64,000 nt of DNA from Balaenoptera acutorostrata (taxonomy: Eukaryota > Chordata > Mammalia > Artiodactyla > Balaenopteridae). The notes beneath the pieces are model-generated. The model searched no databases. It saw only the letters and a program-made list of their open reading frames with translations, and was not told where the DNA came from. Position 1 is the first letter of the stretch; the number at the start of each line of letters is the position of its first letter. Location of the stretch: assembly GCF_949987535.1 (NCBI RefSeq), contig NC_080081.1:33086428-33150427 (forward strand). Direction: 5' to 3'. A program made the translations under genes and the position numbers. Positions 34,113-46,224 of the stretch are shown here, piece by piece.

Positions 34113-34275
34113 TTAAAACTGCTGTTTCCTTGTTGACTTTCTGTCTGGATGATCTGGCCACTGAAGTAGGGTGTTAACGTTCTCTACTATTATTGTGTTG
34201 CTGTCAGTTTTTCCCTTTAGGTCTGTTAATAATTGTTTTATATATTTTGGTGCTCCTATGTTAACCTTTTTACTT
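34113..34275 (-). pseudogene. L1 ORF2 endonuclease-region remnant
   Basis: Open codons with GAPKYIKQLLTDLKGKTDSN then an NTIIV-type segment, the distal part of the L1 endonuclease. The catalytic N-terminus is missing because of 5' truncation. Confidence 0.8.
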
Positions 34276-34849
34276 TCTTGCTTTCTTTTTCTTACTTTTT
34301 TTTTTTCCATGTGCAGGGTTTGTCATTTGCAAATACTTTTTTAACATCAGTTATGCTTAAACTATTCTCTTATCCAGAATTTGCACTGGCCTTCCCGTAT
34401 TTACTACTTTACTTACTTCTTCTTTTGCCCTTTCTCAAATTAGTCTTTGCTCTTTCAGTTGCTCCAGAACCTATTTTCTGACTAGGTAAATATACCCTGA
34501 GAGTTCAAACAACAGAATCTTGTAAAATAGTGGTAAATAAAGAGGAGCAGTAAATAAAATTGCTTGTCAACCCCACTGTCTCAGGCTCATATTTAGTAAC
34601 TACATATGTTTGCCTGGAATTATTTTCATGGCTCTATCATTTTCAGTGTTAGAATAACAAACTTCCTTAGAGTGTTTTGATTTTATTTGTCCCTCTAATT
34701 TGTGTTCATTGTTCTTTCTCTCCCACCTTTAGTTGAGTGTTTAATTAATTGCTTTGCTTCTATTCTGCCATGTAGGACTAAAGATTTGCTTCAAAGTAGG
34801 AATTTGGCACCACCTATTTTTTCCAAATAGATTAGTATTCATTATTTTT
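34276..34849. other. AT-rich spacer
   Basis: No clear repeat; a T-rich run at about 34296-34309. Confidence 0.4.
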
Positions 34850-35560
34850 AACTCAGACTATAATAATTTGAGTAAGTAGTGATCTGAGAAGTGTTTCTTA
34901 ATTTTAAGATATTTAGAAAGGGTTTAGTTTTGTTTTAAATTATACTATTTATTTCTGGTTTATTATCCTGCAGTCAGAGAATGTGGTTCATTTTTCAAGG
35001 CTTTTTGTGTATGCATATGAAAACGATTATATGACCAACTTTTGGAAATATTCCATGAACACCTGAGAAGAATTATAGTCTATTTTATTTACTGTATTAT
35101 TATCAATTCATCCTCATAACTTACATTATTTGGATTCTGTACACAATTATTTTGGAGTAGGGGGCAGGAAGGAGGCTCTGGGAAGACTGAGAGATTAAAT
35201 TATTGCTCCTGTCAATTTTTCCTCTCATTTGTAAAATTTCTTTCTATGTGTCTTTCTCCATTGTTGTTCAGCAATATAAATTTAATCTGGTTAATGATTT
35301 TGTTGTATAAAATATTGTTATCCCTGTTTTCTTTTTAGTTATATTTGTTGATAAACCTTGGCTATTGTTATTTTGTAGGTTAGTCAACTGAGTATCTAGG
35401 ACACCTTTATCTAAGAGTCTTTAAATCAGTTTTATTTACTGATAAAACGAATGTATTCAATCTTTTAAAATCTTGTTTGTGAATGCTTTTTATGCTTCCT
35501 TATTGTATCTTGGGTGCTTTGTTTTTACTCTATAATATATATTACCCCAAGGAATAAGAG
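34850..35560 (-). mobile_element. Very old L1/HAL1-like ORF2 fragment, minus strand
   Basis: Weak but ordered similarity to reverse L1 endonuclease-region text: ttatcctgcagtcagagaat gtgg, ccatgaacacctgagaagaa ttatag, then attgctcctgtcaatttttc. Heavily worn; no open frame. Confidence 0.45.
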
Positions 35561-35699
35561 TTCCTCTCTGCTCTCCATGCCAAAAATTTTACTTAATATG
35601 AAGAGTCCTGTCCCAAAATAGAGTGCCATGACCAGACAAGTAAATCTGCCCAGTTTTGAGGTTCAGTAGCTTGTCCATTTGGCTCTCACCTTAAGTTAT

Positions 35700-36137
35700 T
35701 GTAATGGGTCAAACTGTGTACCCCCAAAAGGTATTTTGAAGTCCTAACCCTAAGTACCTATGAATATGACCTTACTTGGAAATAGGGTCTTTGCAGATGT
35801 AATCAAGTTGAGGTCATTAGGGTGGTCCCAAATCCAGTACAACTGGTGTCTGTATAAGAAGGGTAAAGACACAAGGAGAAAACGGCCATGTGACAATGGA
35901 GGCAGAGATTGGAGCAATGCATCTACAAGCCAAGGAATGCCAAAGGTTGCTGGCAAACACCGGAAGCTAAAAGAGGCAAGGAAGTATTCGCCCATATGGG
36001 TTTCGGAGGTAGCATGGCGTGGCCAACAGCTTGATTTCAGACTTCTAACCTCAAGAACTGTGGGACAACACATTTCTGTTCTTTTAAGCCACTCAGTTTG
36101 TGATTCTTTGTTTCAGCAGCCTTACAGAACTAATACA
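35700..36137 (+). mobile_element. Solo LTR, MaLR/MLT1-class
   Basis: tgtaatgggtcaaactgtgt acccccaaaa, gaagtcctaaccctaagtac, gaccttacttggaaataggg tctttgcagatgtaat, gcatctacaagccaaggaat gcc, ending gaactaataca. Flanks gttat and cttat could be a worn 5-base TSD. The long open frame beginning at 35760 (198 codons) runs across it and is not a gene. Class is sure, subfamily not. Confidence 0.82.
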
Positions 36138-36770
36138 CTTATATTCTCCAATTTAGACTTTATCAGTAATAAAGGTAATTTTGGTGCCCTGCCCCCTGCC
36201 CTCTGTTGTCTTATTTCTCAGTTGGTTCAGAACTTAGGTAGGCCCCTGAAAATCTCAACATTTTGGTGCGATGGCTGGAAAATTTGGAAAACAAAACAAA
36301 AAAACCAGGAAAGGTGTTTAGTAGACCAGTCTTCAAATTCAACAGAATCTTCCTGAATAGAGCCAAAGAGGGCAGAGGGAAAGAAAACCCTACAGGCTTG
36401 CCCTACATTGTAGAAAACAATACAGCAGAAAGAAATGCCACATGAGGCCTGCAATATTCAAATGCAGAAGAAAGAGAGTGTCTTGAGGCAGAAGTATACT
36501 TTTCCTCATCGGGTCCCAGGGATAGAAGCTTCAGAAACATCAGCAGCAGCTGCAGTTCAGGAATTTGCTGAAAGGGACTGTCAGGCTGAAACAGACATGG
36601 GAACCGAGGAAGCAAATCTACATTTTCCAAGAAGAGTGTCTCAAATATCTCTCGCTGACAGAGGAGCCGGTATGCAGGGTAGCTTTTCCCCAAGATCTGG
36701 TAAATACACAGATCAAAATCAACCTCTTTCTGGGAAATTTCTCTCAACTGATTTTAAGTTTTAGGTTATC
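36138..36770 (+). other. Unidentified coding-like stretch
   Basis: I do not recognise this. It holds open frames of 109 (36435-36764 +), 76 (36565-36795 +) and 114 codons (36403-36747 -). The 76-codon plus frame has protein-like text (EECLKYLSLTEEPVCRVAFP, then QIKINLFLGNF). No clear splice signals, poly-A tail or TSD. It could be a worn processed pseudogene, an LTR-linked fragment or chance. Confidence 0.3.
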
Positions 36771-37589
36771 ATTCCAGACAATTAACATAAATTAATTGAC
36801 CCATATATAAAACCAAGATTTTCTTCTTCATTCTGATACCTTGAGCTTCTACTGTGGTCTTTGGCAACCCTAAGTACAGGAATAGTAGGAACATTGTTTT
36901 GCCTGGAATGACCGATTTGGGGTCTGTGAACTGCTTATTTTTATACACTCGTGTGAGGCCAGAACTGTGATGATCTCATGGATTGTTAACTATTTAGACT
37001 TGTGTTCAACAGTAACATGGGACAGTGAAGAACCAGGACAACAGTTCCTGTTCACTCTTTCCTACCCACTGCCACCTTGGGTCCCTCTCAGGGATCTAGA
37101 TAGTTGGGGAGGAGACAGGAGAGGACTCAAGAGGAAGATATAGGGCTTTCTGCCAACACAGACTTGTGGGGACTCTATAACTCTATCTGCATTCCAAGCT
37201 GACATGTGGATAATATAATTTTGAAGTATTTGGAAAGCTTTCCTTAATATCTTACCCAAATCCCTTCTGCTGCTAGATAAGCATATTCAATGGCTAATTT
37301 CTTTTTCTTTCATTTTGAGGAAATGGGCATAATATACATCCCTATCAATACAACCCTTACATCCGTATTAAACTTTTGAATTAAAGTCACAACTAGTGAC
37401 ACTCAGACTGCTTTGCTTGATTGGTACATTTTACAAAATAAATAAGCACATTTGAATGGCTTTAGTCATGGGCCGCATTCTCCAGGCCAACTATATACCC
37501 CATTGCCCTTATTGTTACAGTGAGCCTGATTTACACTTTTGGGTTGCCTGCTGGCCCCTGTAGACTTGTGAGTTTGCCAGCTATGCTTA
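36771..37589. other. Apparently unique DNA
   Basis: No repeat or gene recognised. Confidence 0.4.
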
Positions 37590-37780
37590 ACAGTTTTCAA
37601 AGTCATTTCACCTACATTGTTTACCTTGCTTTTCACAACAGCCCCACAGGAGGGTTACACTAGCTACTGTCATTCTCCCTTTTCAGATGAAGAAATGCAG
37701 GCTCTAAGGGGTTAACTGCCTTGCTGAAAGTTACCACACAATTAGTTAACGGTAGATCTAGAGTCAATGGTTTTTTTTTT
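37590..37780 (-). mobile_element. MIR SINE, minus strand
   Basis: cacaacagccccacaggagg, cattctcccttttcagatga agaaatgcagg, ggggttaactgccttgctga aagt. Confidence 0.82.
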
Positions 37781-37979
37781 TACCATAAAGCACTGCCTTT
37801 CTAAGCAAATAGAGAATAAATGTATTCCAATCACCTTGTTCTCCGTTGCTTTAAGCTTTCACATATAGTTGTTAGAATATTAAAAGTTATAATAAATGAT
37901 TGAACAGTTGTGAGAGGAAAAAGGCATTATTACAATTGTTCGCTTAATGGTTTCAATGAAGTAAAATCACATGCTGTGA

Positions 37980-38471
37980 CTATTTACAATAGTCAAGACA
38001 TGGAAATAACCTAAATATCCATCGACAGATAAATGGATAAAGAAGATGTGAGATATATATACATAGATATATATATAGATATATGTATAGATATACAATG
38101 GAATACTACTCAGCCATAAAAAAGAATGAAATAATGCCATTTGCAGCAACATGGATGGACCTAGAGATTAGCATACTAAGTGAAGTAAATCAGAGAGAGA
38201 CAAATACCATATGATATCACTTATATGTGGAATCTAAAATATGATGCAAATGAATTTATCTATGAAACAGAAACAGACTCACAGACATAGAGAACAGACT
38301 TGTGGTTGCCAAGGGGAGAGGGTCGGGGAGGGATGCATTGGGAGTTGGGGTTAGCAGGTATAAACTAGCATATATAGAATGGATGAACAACAAGATCCTA
38401 CTGTATAGCACAGGGAACTGTATTCAATATCCTGTGATAAACCATAATGGAAAAAAATATGAAAAAGAATG

Positions 38472-38502
<31 letters not shown>

Positions 38503-38621
38503 TATTTTTCTTATTCTTAAACATATATATGTATAACTGAATCACTGCTGTACAGTAGAAATTAACACAACATTGTAAATCAACTATATTTCAATGAAAT
38601 AAGTTTTAAAATAAAATAAAA
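37980..38621 (+). mobile_element. 5'-truncated lineage L1
   Basis: Starts at tatttacaatagtcaagaca tgg and ends gtaaatcaactatatttcaa plus A-rich (AAAAT)n tail. An 18-base TSD (37962-37979, 38622-38639) has one A/G difference at a CpG. A G-quadruplex motif GGGG-AGA-GGG-TC-GGGG-A-GGG lies at 38313-38332. Confidence 0.96.
38471..38498. repeat. (TA)n microsatellite in L1
   Basis: About 14 TA units near the L1 3' end. Confidence 0.93.
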
Positions 38622-38639
38622 TAAAATCACGTGCTGTGA

Positions 38640-39129
38640 ATAATTTGTGGTGATGTCCTAGGCAAACACATTATTAGAACTATAAAAACGATGTATTGCT
38701 ATCTTAATTACTCAAGCATTGTTCTTTGTGGAGAGATTCCCAATTCTTGTCAGCTACCTTGGTTTACCTTTAGTTGCCAAGTAGAGCCACCGACATTTAC
38801 AGTAAGGTAGCTAGAAAAGAGAAGATCTGGTCAGGGATCAGGAAGATGCTGGAAAGTCTTCAGAAATTTTGAGGGCTCAGTTACCCTTCTAAAGGCCTCG
38901 CCAGAACAGCCCTCAACTTTTTGAGCCCAGAATTATAGTAAATGGATCTTCTTTATCATCACCAAATGAAGACAAAACTACTCCCTTTCTTGAGATGACT
39001 TAACTCTGAAACTGAAGATCTGCTGAGAGTCTGCAAAATTCTTTTTGTAAAATGTTAGTGCTTTGAAATACTTAACATCTGTAAAATAATGAGGAATTTA
39101 GCTTGAAAAAATTGTGGTCCAAAGAACTG
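38640..39129. other. Apparently unique DNA
   Basis: No repeat or gene recognised. Confidence 0.4.
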
Positions 39130-39595
39130 GGTGATGTGGATGGACCTAGAGTCTGTCATACAGACTGAAGTAAGCCAGAAAGAGAAAAACAAATATCGTA
39201 TATTAATGCATATATGTGGAATCTTGAAAAACTGGTACAGATGAACCTATTTGCCGGGCAGGAATAGAGACATAGATGTAGAGAACAGACATGTGGACAC
39301 AGGTTGGGAGGGGAGGGTGGGACGAATTGGGAGATTAGGTTTGACATAAATACATGACCATGTGTAAAATAGATAGCTAGTGGGAACCTGCTGTATAACA
39401 CAGGGAGCTCAGCTCAGTGCTCTGTGATGACCTAAAGGGGTGGGATGGGGGGGAGGGTGGGATGGAGGTCCAAGAGGGAGGGGATATATGTATACATGTA
39501 GCTGATTCACTTCATTGTACAGCAGAAACTAACACAATATTTTAAAGCAATTATACTCCAATAAAAAAAAGTTTAAAAATAAATAAAAAAATAAA
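39130..39595 (+). mobile_element. 5'-truncated L1, different subfamily
   Basis: gtggatggacctagagtctg tcatacagac, ctgctgtataacacagggag, ttgtacagcagaaactaaca c, aattatactccaataaaaaa. The 3' UTR wording differs from the 12.2, 26.4, 38.0 and 60.6 kb copies and agrees better with the minus copy at 54.7 kb. No TSD seen. Confidence 0.92.
39306..39461 (+). other. Two strong G-quadruplex motifs in L1 3' UTR
   Basis: GGG-A-GGGG-A-GGG-T-GGG at 39306-39321 and GGGG-T-GGG-AT-GGGGGGG-A-GGG-T-GGG at 39437-39461. Loops of one or two bases. Confidence 0.88.
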
Positions 39596-42199
39596 AAGAG
39601 AGGAAGACTCTGAAGCAGTATACCCCAGTGGGGAAGAGTCATTGATCGCTGATATTGTTTAGAAATGCTGGTCTGTGGTTGTAATAAAAGCAGACGAGCA
39701 TTTAGTTGGCTTTAAGTTGTCTTTAAGTTTCTCCACAGGCATTGCAGCCTCTTACTGCCTGAACCCAAGGTGAACTTCTTCCACCCACCCACCCCCAGGC
39801 ACTCCACTGCAAAAGAAGAATGATACCTTGATTAAATTCTAGACACTACAAATGGTGCCTTGGGTTCTCTATAGTAATGATGACAAATACCAATGGAAAT
39901 ACAGATCTTGTGGAACTTATAATAAAAGTTTAATTTAATTTTCTCCCAGCTTTATTGAGATATAATAAACATCTGGTTTAATTTTTAAATTAATCACTTA
40001 GTTATTACATAAATGAGCTTCAAAAGAAAAAAGGTGAAATAGTCTAATCTATTTAATGGAAAAAAATATTAAATGCTTAAAATTTTTATATTAGAGTCTA
40101 TAAATGGAGGAGTTGAAAAACATGTAGTTCCTGCCTTTAAGGGACTTTAGGGGCCATTCTGATGAAAGAAATGACAGTTATTATAAAAGAGCCTTCCTAT
40201 ACCATAAAAAATAAAGAATTTAAACATTTGAGAAAATCTGAAAAGTTCCTGTAAAAACAGCAGAATGAACACCTCTTAATAGTACATACATAATTTATTA
40301 CTAATACAATTAGATTTAAATCATTTCCATTTCTGTTACTTGGACTAGGTGTGTATATATGTGGAAGGAAAGGGAGAGAGGAAAGAAGAGAGCATTTATA
40401 CAAAAACTGAACTTCTTAAGCTGTATATGGATGTAATTAAATAGACAACAGTTCTTGGAGAAAGTAGCAGTTGAATCTATTGAATTAACATTAGAAATAA
40501 ATAAAAATGGACACTTTTTCCTGAATCAGACAGATCTATAATCACAGTTGTACATAATGATTGAATTTAAAGGTTAAGCAAGATGGTTTTCTGTACAAAC
40601 TTACCTTTATAATTGTACCACTCTTTCAAAAAGCATTTATAAAAATATGACTATTTAAACAATACAGAAAATACATATACTAATATCTTAACAGAGTTTT
40701 CACTTTATCCCAGGTTAGAAACTCTTGTCATACTTAGAGATGTGGAAAGATTTGCCTTTAAAAATTTGAATATGTGCCCCATGAATGAATGAAACAATAA
40801 CCAGCAAGCAAAATCAGTAGAGGATATTTAACTTTCAGGGACCAAACAATATGCAAACCTAAACAGGAGAGAATCTTCACTTAGTTAGAAAGAGAATTTG
40901 ATCAGCCCTGGGAAATCTTATAGCCTACCTCAGCATTGTTAATTGCTGGGTTTGCTATAATTCAATGTAAGAGCTTTTAGTTCCTTATAAATCCCACAGT
41001 TGCCTATTGCAATGATCTTTAGGGTGGGTTGGGCATACCAGTAGTTTTATAGCAATAAAGGACTGTCTTGAAATCTGCTGGTTCCTTACTTGCCTTTTTA
41101 CTGCTGGCCAACACTGACTCAAATTTACAAGCGTTCACTTAGACCTCTCTTAAACCTGTTTGGGAAAAGATTAACTTCAAACACAGACATTGTACTATAT
41201 GTGTAATACACAAGTCCACCCGTAGCCATTTCTGTGTATTTCTCACAGGGATGGAAGCATCACATTTCTATCATGAGGAAGGAAACACATTTAAATGTGC
41301 TAAAAATTCCTCAGGTATTTATAAAATAAACTTGGAAAAAGGCTGTGGAATATGACTGCTAAATAGTACTAGGCTATGTGCTGAAATTATATGTTGCCCG
41401 AAAATAGTATTTACCTTTTGTGAAGGAAAAAGTAGAAATAAAATGAGTCACACATCATTTTAATAATTAATCTCTATTATCATTATTTTAAAAAGCAAAA
41501 AATATATATCCTTCTAACTCCAGAAGAGATCACATTTAAACTGTTCAAAATAGAATAAATTTTCTTCTAGAAACATTATTTGAACATCTAGTACACAATA
41601 GTACTCAGCTTGATGCCATAAAGCAGTACTTCTCAAAGTGCACCTGAACTCCTAACAGCAGAATAGAGAGAACTACCTCCATGAAATTGGAGAGGACAGA
41701 TCTATTGTCTCAGACAGGATAGGCTAGATTGTGCTGCTGTAACAAACATCCTCAATATTTGCCTAAAACAGAGAAGGGTTCTTCTTACTCCCACTTCATA
41801 TTCATTACAAGCTGACTGAGGAAACTGTTTAGTGTCATTTTCCTTTCAAGTTCCAAGCTTGAAGAAGTCGCTATCTGAAATATTGAAAATCAGTTTATCA
41901 AAAGAGAAGAAAGCTCTGGAAGGCTTCACACCAGCAATTAAATGATCTGCTCACGAATCATTAGACAGAACCAGGCATTCAACTTTAGGTTTCAAGAAGG
42001 CTAATCCATCCATGGGCCCAGAAAGAAAGGCGAGCCAGATCTCAGTGAGTGCCACACATTTCCCTAATTATTTTCTCTTAAAATAATTCAAATTTTGCAT
42101 TCTGTTTCATGCTAAATCCATTACTATAAAAATAAGGTTTTTAATTACCACTAAGTAAAATTGACAACCGAAATAAATTTTTATTCTGTGGCACTGGAA
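39596..42199. other. Mostly unique DNA with worn repeat scraps
   Basis: 39938-39968 (ctcccagctttattgagata taat) is a tiny reverse L1 tail. 41700-41830 (ggctagattgtgctgctgta acaaac) looks like a common old mammalian repeat I cannot name. 41625-41655 resembles the start of MER5A. The rest, about 40.0-41.6 kb, shows nothing. Confidence 0.4.
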
Positions 42200-42540
42200 T
42201 ATACAGTGGTCAGATCATGAAGAACATGTTCAATCATGAAAAGAGTTTTGCACTTTATCCTGAGGGCAATGAAATCCATATTTAAAAGGGGCTGTAAAAT
42301 GATCAGAATTTTCATTTGAAAAGGTTACTCTGTTTTCCAGTGGGAATTTGTGTAGATTACCCCTTCAGAACACCCCTTCAGACTGAAGGCAGGGAGACCA
42401 ATTAGGAGGCTTATAGAAATCCAGAGATGATGGTGACCCTGAACAAAGATTGTATAATCAGATTGGATAGAAGTGGACAGATTTGAGAAATATCAAAAAG
42501 TCCAACGGAAAAGACTTGGTGATTGGTTATGGAGGTTACA
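42200..42540 (+). mobile_element. Ancient mammalian interspersed repeat
   Basis: gcactttatcctgagggcaa tg, aaatgatcagaattttcatt, ggcagggagaccaattagga ggc, aagtggacagatttgagaaa tat match a widespread worn repeat family (probably an L1M-type 3' region). Family name uncertain. The 63.5-64.0 kb piece looks like the upstream part of the same family. Confidence 0.55.
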
Positions 42541-43839
42541 AAAAAAGGGAAAGCCTAGGGTGTTCCCAAATTTGACCAACTAGGCAGGAGATGACAACCA
42601 TTCTCTGAGAAGAGAACAGAGATGGAAGAGCTAATTTAAGAAGACGAGTTGAAGAGTTCTGTTTTGGACTTGTTGAGTTAGAGGCATGTAGTAGATATAC
42701 ATGTGTTTGGATACCTAACAATTCTTGGGAAACAACCCTGCCCCTTCTTAAATCTACACAGTTCAAGTGGCATTGACCACACCCCTTAGTGTCAGGGACT
42801 GGCCAGAGTAATCCGTCCCCCTGGTTCAGGAGGGGACATATGACCTCAGTGACCCTGGGTTGCTTTTTTTGCCCCACATTCTTTTAAGAAAGAGGCTTGG
42901 ACTTTTCACTACAATCCCTAGTTGAAAGGATGATATAAGCCTATCATTGCCACAACATGAGAAGAGAATGCTTGATATTGAACCCACACAGAGGAAAGAG
43001 GAGACAAGATAGTTCATGTAAGTCTATAAATTCCTGTGTTCAGCTATGTCTACCCACTTACACAGAGCAATAGATTCCTATTTTTATTTAAGCTACACTG
43101 ACTCAGCTTTCTGTCACTTGCAACTGAGAACACCTGACTAATCCTTGATGAGAGTGGGACACCCAAAAGGAGTCACTGGAAAGTCATTTGAAATACTGGA
43201 AGCCTTCTTGAGCAACTAACAGAGATCGGAAAGAGGGAATTTTCTACTGGAAGGATATTCAACTCAATCTCTGAACTTCCTCCTGATTCTAAGATTCTAT
43301 GAGAGTGTTTTAACGTCCCCCTAGAAAAATACTTCCCCCCTCCCTTCTCCTTCATGGTGAAAATGTCAATACTTTAACACCACTCTTTCATTATTTCTCC
43401 TCCTGATTAATGATTATTTCTAAACAGCTACTTGGTAGCTTTATGACCAGGATAGGGACAAACAGGGAAGAGAGGAGTTAGGAAGATATTGTTCAGAATA
43501 GAAAGCACACTAAGTTAGCACTAATCCTAAAAAATGAAAAAGGTTTAAGTTGTTATGGAGATTGTTTCCCCCTATTCTTCATATTTTCCATTAGGTCCAG
43601 TTAACTTGGATAATATCAGTCCAGCCTGGGTGGATTAATGAAGTGTGATGTTTGCATGAATGTTTGGAATCAAAAGATCTGAAAAGATATTGCTAGGACC
43701 AGAGGAACTAGCGGCCACAATTCCAGCCTTAGGGTCCCAGTTTGAAAATGAGATTTCCTATCACACTTAGCTTAAATAAGAGACTAAGCACTTTCCACCC
43801 TTGTAATGTGGGTATGTGATGCCACGTCCTCCAGCCCTG
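42541..43839. other. Apparently unique DNA
   Basis: No clear repeat or gene. Minus frames at 42536-42877 and 42826-43017 have no family motif. Confidence 0.4.
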
Positions 43840-43970
43840 TGAGGGCCGAGCCTCTATTATAGTCATCTTGATATCTCTTTCCTCTTCTCTTCCAATAACC
43901 TCCCTCCCCAGTGTCTAGTACAGAGCTCTGCACACAATCAGGACTAAATAAATATCTACGGAGGGTATTA
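43840..43970 (+). mobile_element. L2 3' end
   Basis: cccagtgtctagtacagagc tctgcacaca then aataaatatctacgg, the usual last segment of L2. Confidence 0.65.
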
Positions 43971-45089
43971 AAATGTAAAAAGCAGAATCTTCTGGAATAC
44001 CCACAATCAAACGTACTTATCAGAAAAAGAAATCACACAGATGTTTTCGTAATAAGCAGAACCCAAATTAGTCATTCATGATTTCTGCTGATCATATTAG
44101 AATCACCTCGACTTAAAAAAATAATGCACACACACTCAAAATATCACTGGCTTTTTTCCATATAAGCAATATTTAAACATGAAACAAGCTGGGAAGGGGA
44201 ATAAAAGCCTTTAGCTGCAGATGATTTTTTATCACAAACCATTTCCTTTGAGCGAGTAGTCCTGCTGGCATTCCCTGGAAATTAACCTTTGCTTCTGCTT
44301 GTTACCTGATGCATTGCGTGAATAAAAAGTATGCGTGACAGAACCTCATGTAGTCACTCAGCCCGAAGGAAGCATGAGCATACAGCACCCTCTGACTCAG
44401 CAAAGAGAGGTGCTGGGTCACCCATCTACTACAGAGAGACACACTAGCTGATTCAGAAAACCCATGCTCACCACAAGAAAAAGAAGGAATTCAGCACCAA
44501 GTGAGCCGGGCCTCCCCAAAATTAATCATTCTCTTTTTAAATTTAAATTTGCGTGTATTTGAGTCACAGCCCTATGATAATAATATGAGTTTCAGAGCCT
44601 TTGAGATCTTTAGAAGAAAGATACATTGTAAATATGAATGATGATAAAGCAAAGTGTGGGAACATTAGGGCAGTTGAAAGGATCTCGGGGTTCACGAGTT
44701 ATTCCTTTCCATACGTTCAGGTCAACCTCTGCAACCAGGGCAATATTCTCCTTTCATGTTCCTCCAGTCTTTTGTGGGGGAGTGGTTAAAGAAGAAGATG
44801 AAGATGAAGATGAAGATGAAGATGAAGACAAAGACAAACACGAAGAAGCAGAACTGGAAGAGAAGAATGAAAAGGAGAAATTAATATCCTTTGCAGTCAC
44901 CAAAATAAAGGATTTTTTGTAAAGCTCTCTGTGTTGTTAATGTCTGTTTATATTCCATGTATACACATACACTTATGCCCATTTTTAAGATTTTAATTTT
45001 TATTGCATAAAATATAACTCCACGTGTAGCCCATCTGCAAATAAACTACAGAAGCTGTCTAAATGCAACATGAATACTAAGACCATGGG
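43971..45089. other. Unique DNA, possible regulatory stretch
   Basis: Non-repetitive apart from the GAAGAT run. 44160-44540 contains transcription-factor-like words (tgactcagca at 44393-44402, attgcgtga near 44314). That is suggestive only. An acidic 94-codon frame (44638-44922) comes from the GAAGAT microsatellite. Confidence 0.35.
44791..44829. repeat. (GAAGAT)n microsatellite
   Basis: About six units of gaagat, fading into gaagacaaagacaa. Confidence 0.93.
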
Positions 45090-45355
45090 AGCCGTTCAGG
45101 GTGGTGGTTAAGAAATCTGGCTTTAGAACAGACACTCTGAGGTGGCTTCAAATAGAACTTCCACCACTTACTAGACATTTGAATTTAGACAGGTTATTTA
45201 AACCCTAAAACACTCAGTTTCCTCCTTTGTTTATCAGAAATAATAATACCTATCTTACTGGGTTTCATTAAAGGTCAAATGAGATCATGTCTATTAAAAG
45301 ATTAGCAGGGATCCTAACATTTGGTTATCAATAAATGGTAGTCATTGTTATTAAC
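45090..45355 (+). mobile_element. MIR SINE, nearly full length
   Basis: ggtggttaagaaatctggct, cacttactagacatttgaat, cactcagtttcctcctttgt, ggtcaaatgagatcatgtct, ending atcaataaatggtagtcatt gtta. Confidence 0.9.
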
Positions 45356-45869
45356 CGTAGGAGTATTGACCCTGACTTCAGGTAATCAAGATTAGCGAAA
45401 TTCTGTACACTTAGAAATAGATCATTCTATCTTTCTTTCCTTTTGCTTCTCTAACTCATCAGAGCCAAGTTCTAGAAACCTGAATGGCCTGCAAGTCCTA
45501 GTTAGTGGGTATAATTGCTCTCTTTATTGTAATTATTCACAGTACTGCTAGTTTCACATTTGCATTGCTAATAAACCTTTCAAAGTGTGCTGACATTTAG
45601 GGTAGTTTCAAATGTTCAAAACTTTACAAGTGTCCATAATGAGGCCCAAATATTCAGAAATCATAAATTACTTTTAAAAAAATTATAGAGAAGTACACAC
45701 TGATATCCTGGGGAAAAAAAGAACTTTCTCTGTCACAACACTAACATTAATTCAGAAATGTTCCCTTAGGTCAGGAAACTACTTAAAGTAAAGAAACCAG
45801 CAGACAACTGGTGTTTAGAGACAATCATCGTGGGGTGTGGCCAAGACCCCACCCCCACCCCTATGGAGA
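45356..45869. other. Apparently unique DNA
   Basis: No repeat or gene recognised. Confidence 0.4.
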
Positions 45870-46095
45870 CCTTGGAATAATAATATCTATTTGAGACCTT
45901 ACTATTCACGCATCGCTAGTCTAAAAGCTTTGCATGTGTTATCTCATTTTATTTTCATAACCATCCCACGAGGTATTATTTTTATTCCCATTTTATGAGT
46001 AAGGAAACTGAGGCACTGAGAGATTAAATTGCTTGTTCAAGATCATGGTTAGCAAGTGGGCAGTCAGTATTCAAATACAGACAGTGTTAAACCCT
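45870..46095 (-). mobile_element. MIR SINE, minus strand
   Basis: tgttatctcattttattttc ataacc, cccattttatgagtaaggaa actgaggcac, ttgcttgttcaagatcatgg. Confidence 0.9.
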
Positions 46096-46224
46096 ATGTC
46101 CCTGGGATGTGTTTTCCTCTATAGCCACTGGTGAAAGTTATAAATGTTAAGTATAACTTGAATTTACTGTACTGTATTGTTAAAAATTTACTTTTGCTAT
46201 GAACTGCTAGACAAAAATAGGTTA

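Larger units (their letters stand above)
30150..34275 (-). mobile_element. Long 5'-truncated L1, minus strand
   Basis: The poly-T (tail) lies at 30150-30175, then the reverse 3' UTR, then reverse ORF2 up to the endonuclease part at about 34100-34275. Two later insertions split it: a CHR SINE (31257-31614) and a retroposed LTR transcript (32279-32569). Without them it is about 3.5 kb. ORF2 is broken by many stops and frame changes. The upper border is approximate. Confidence 0.92.

Noticed and set aside
35760..36356. Longest open frame in the window (198 codons, plus)
   Set aside because: Most of it lies in a MaLR LTR and it runs on into flanking DNA. No protein family resemblance or exon signals.
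36403..36747. 114-codon minus-strand frame opposite the coding-like stretch
   Set aside because: Probably a mirror of composition on the opposite strand; no family motif seen. Kept only as part of the unresolved 36.1-36.8 kb note.
44638..44922. Acidic Glu-Asp repeat protein frame
   Set aside because: The acidic run is simply the translated GAAGAT microsatellite; the rest has no coding features.
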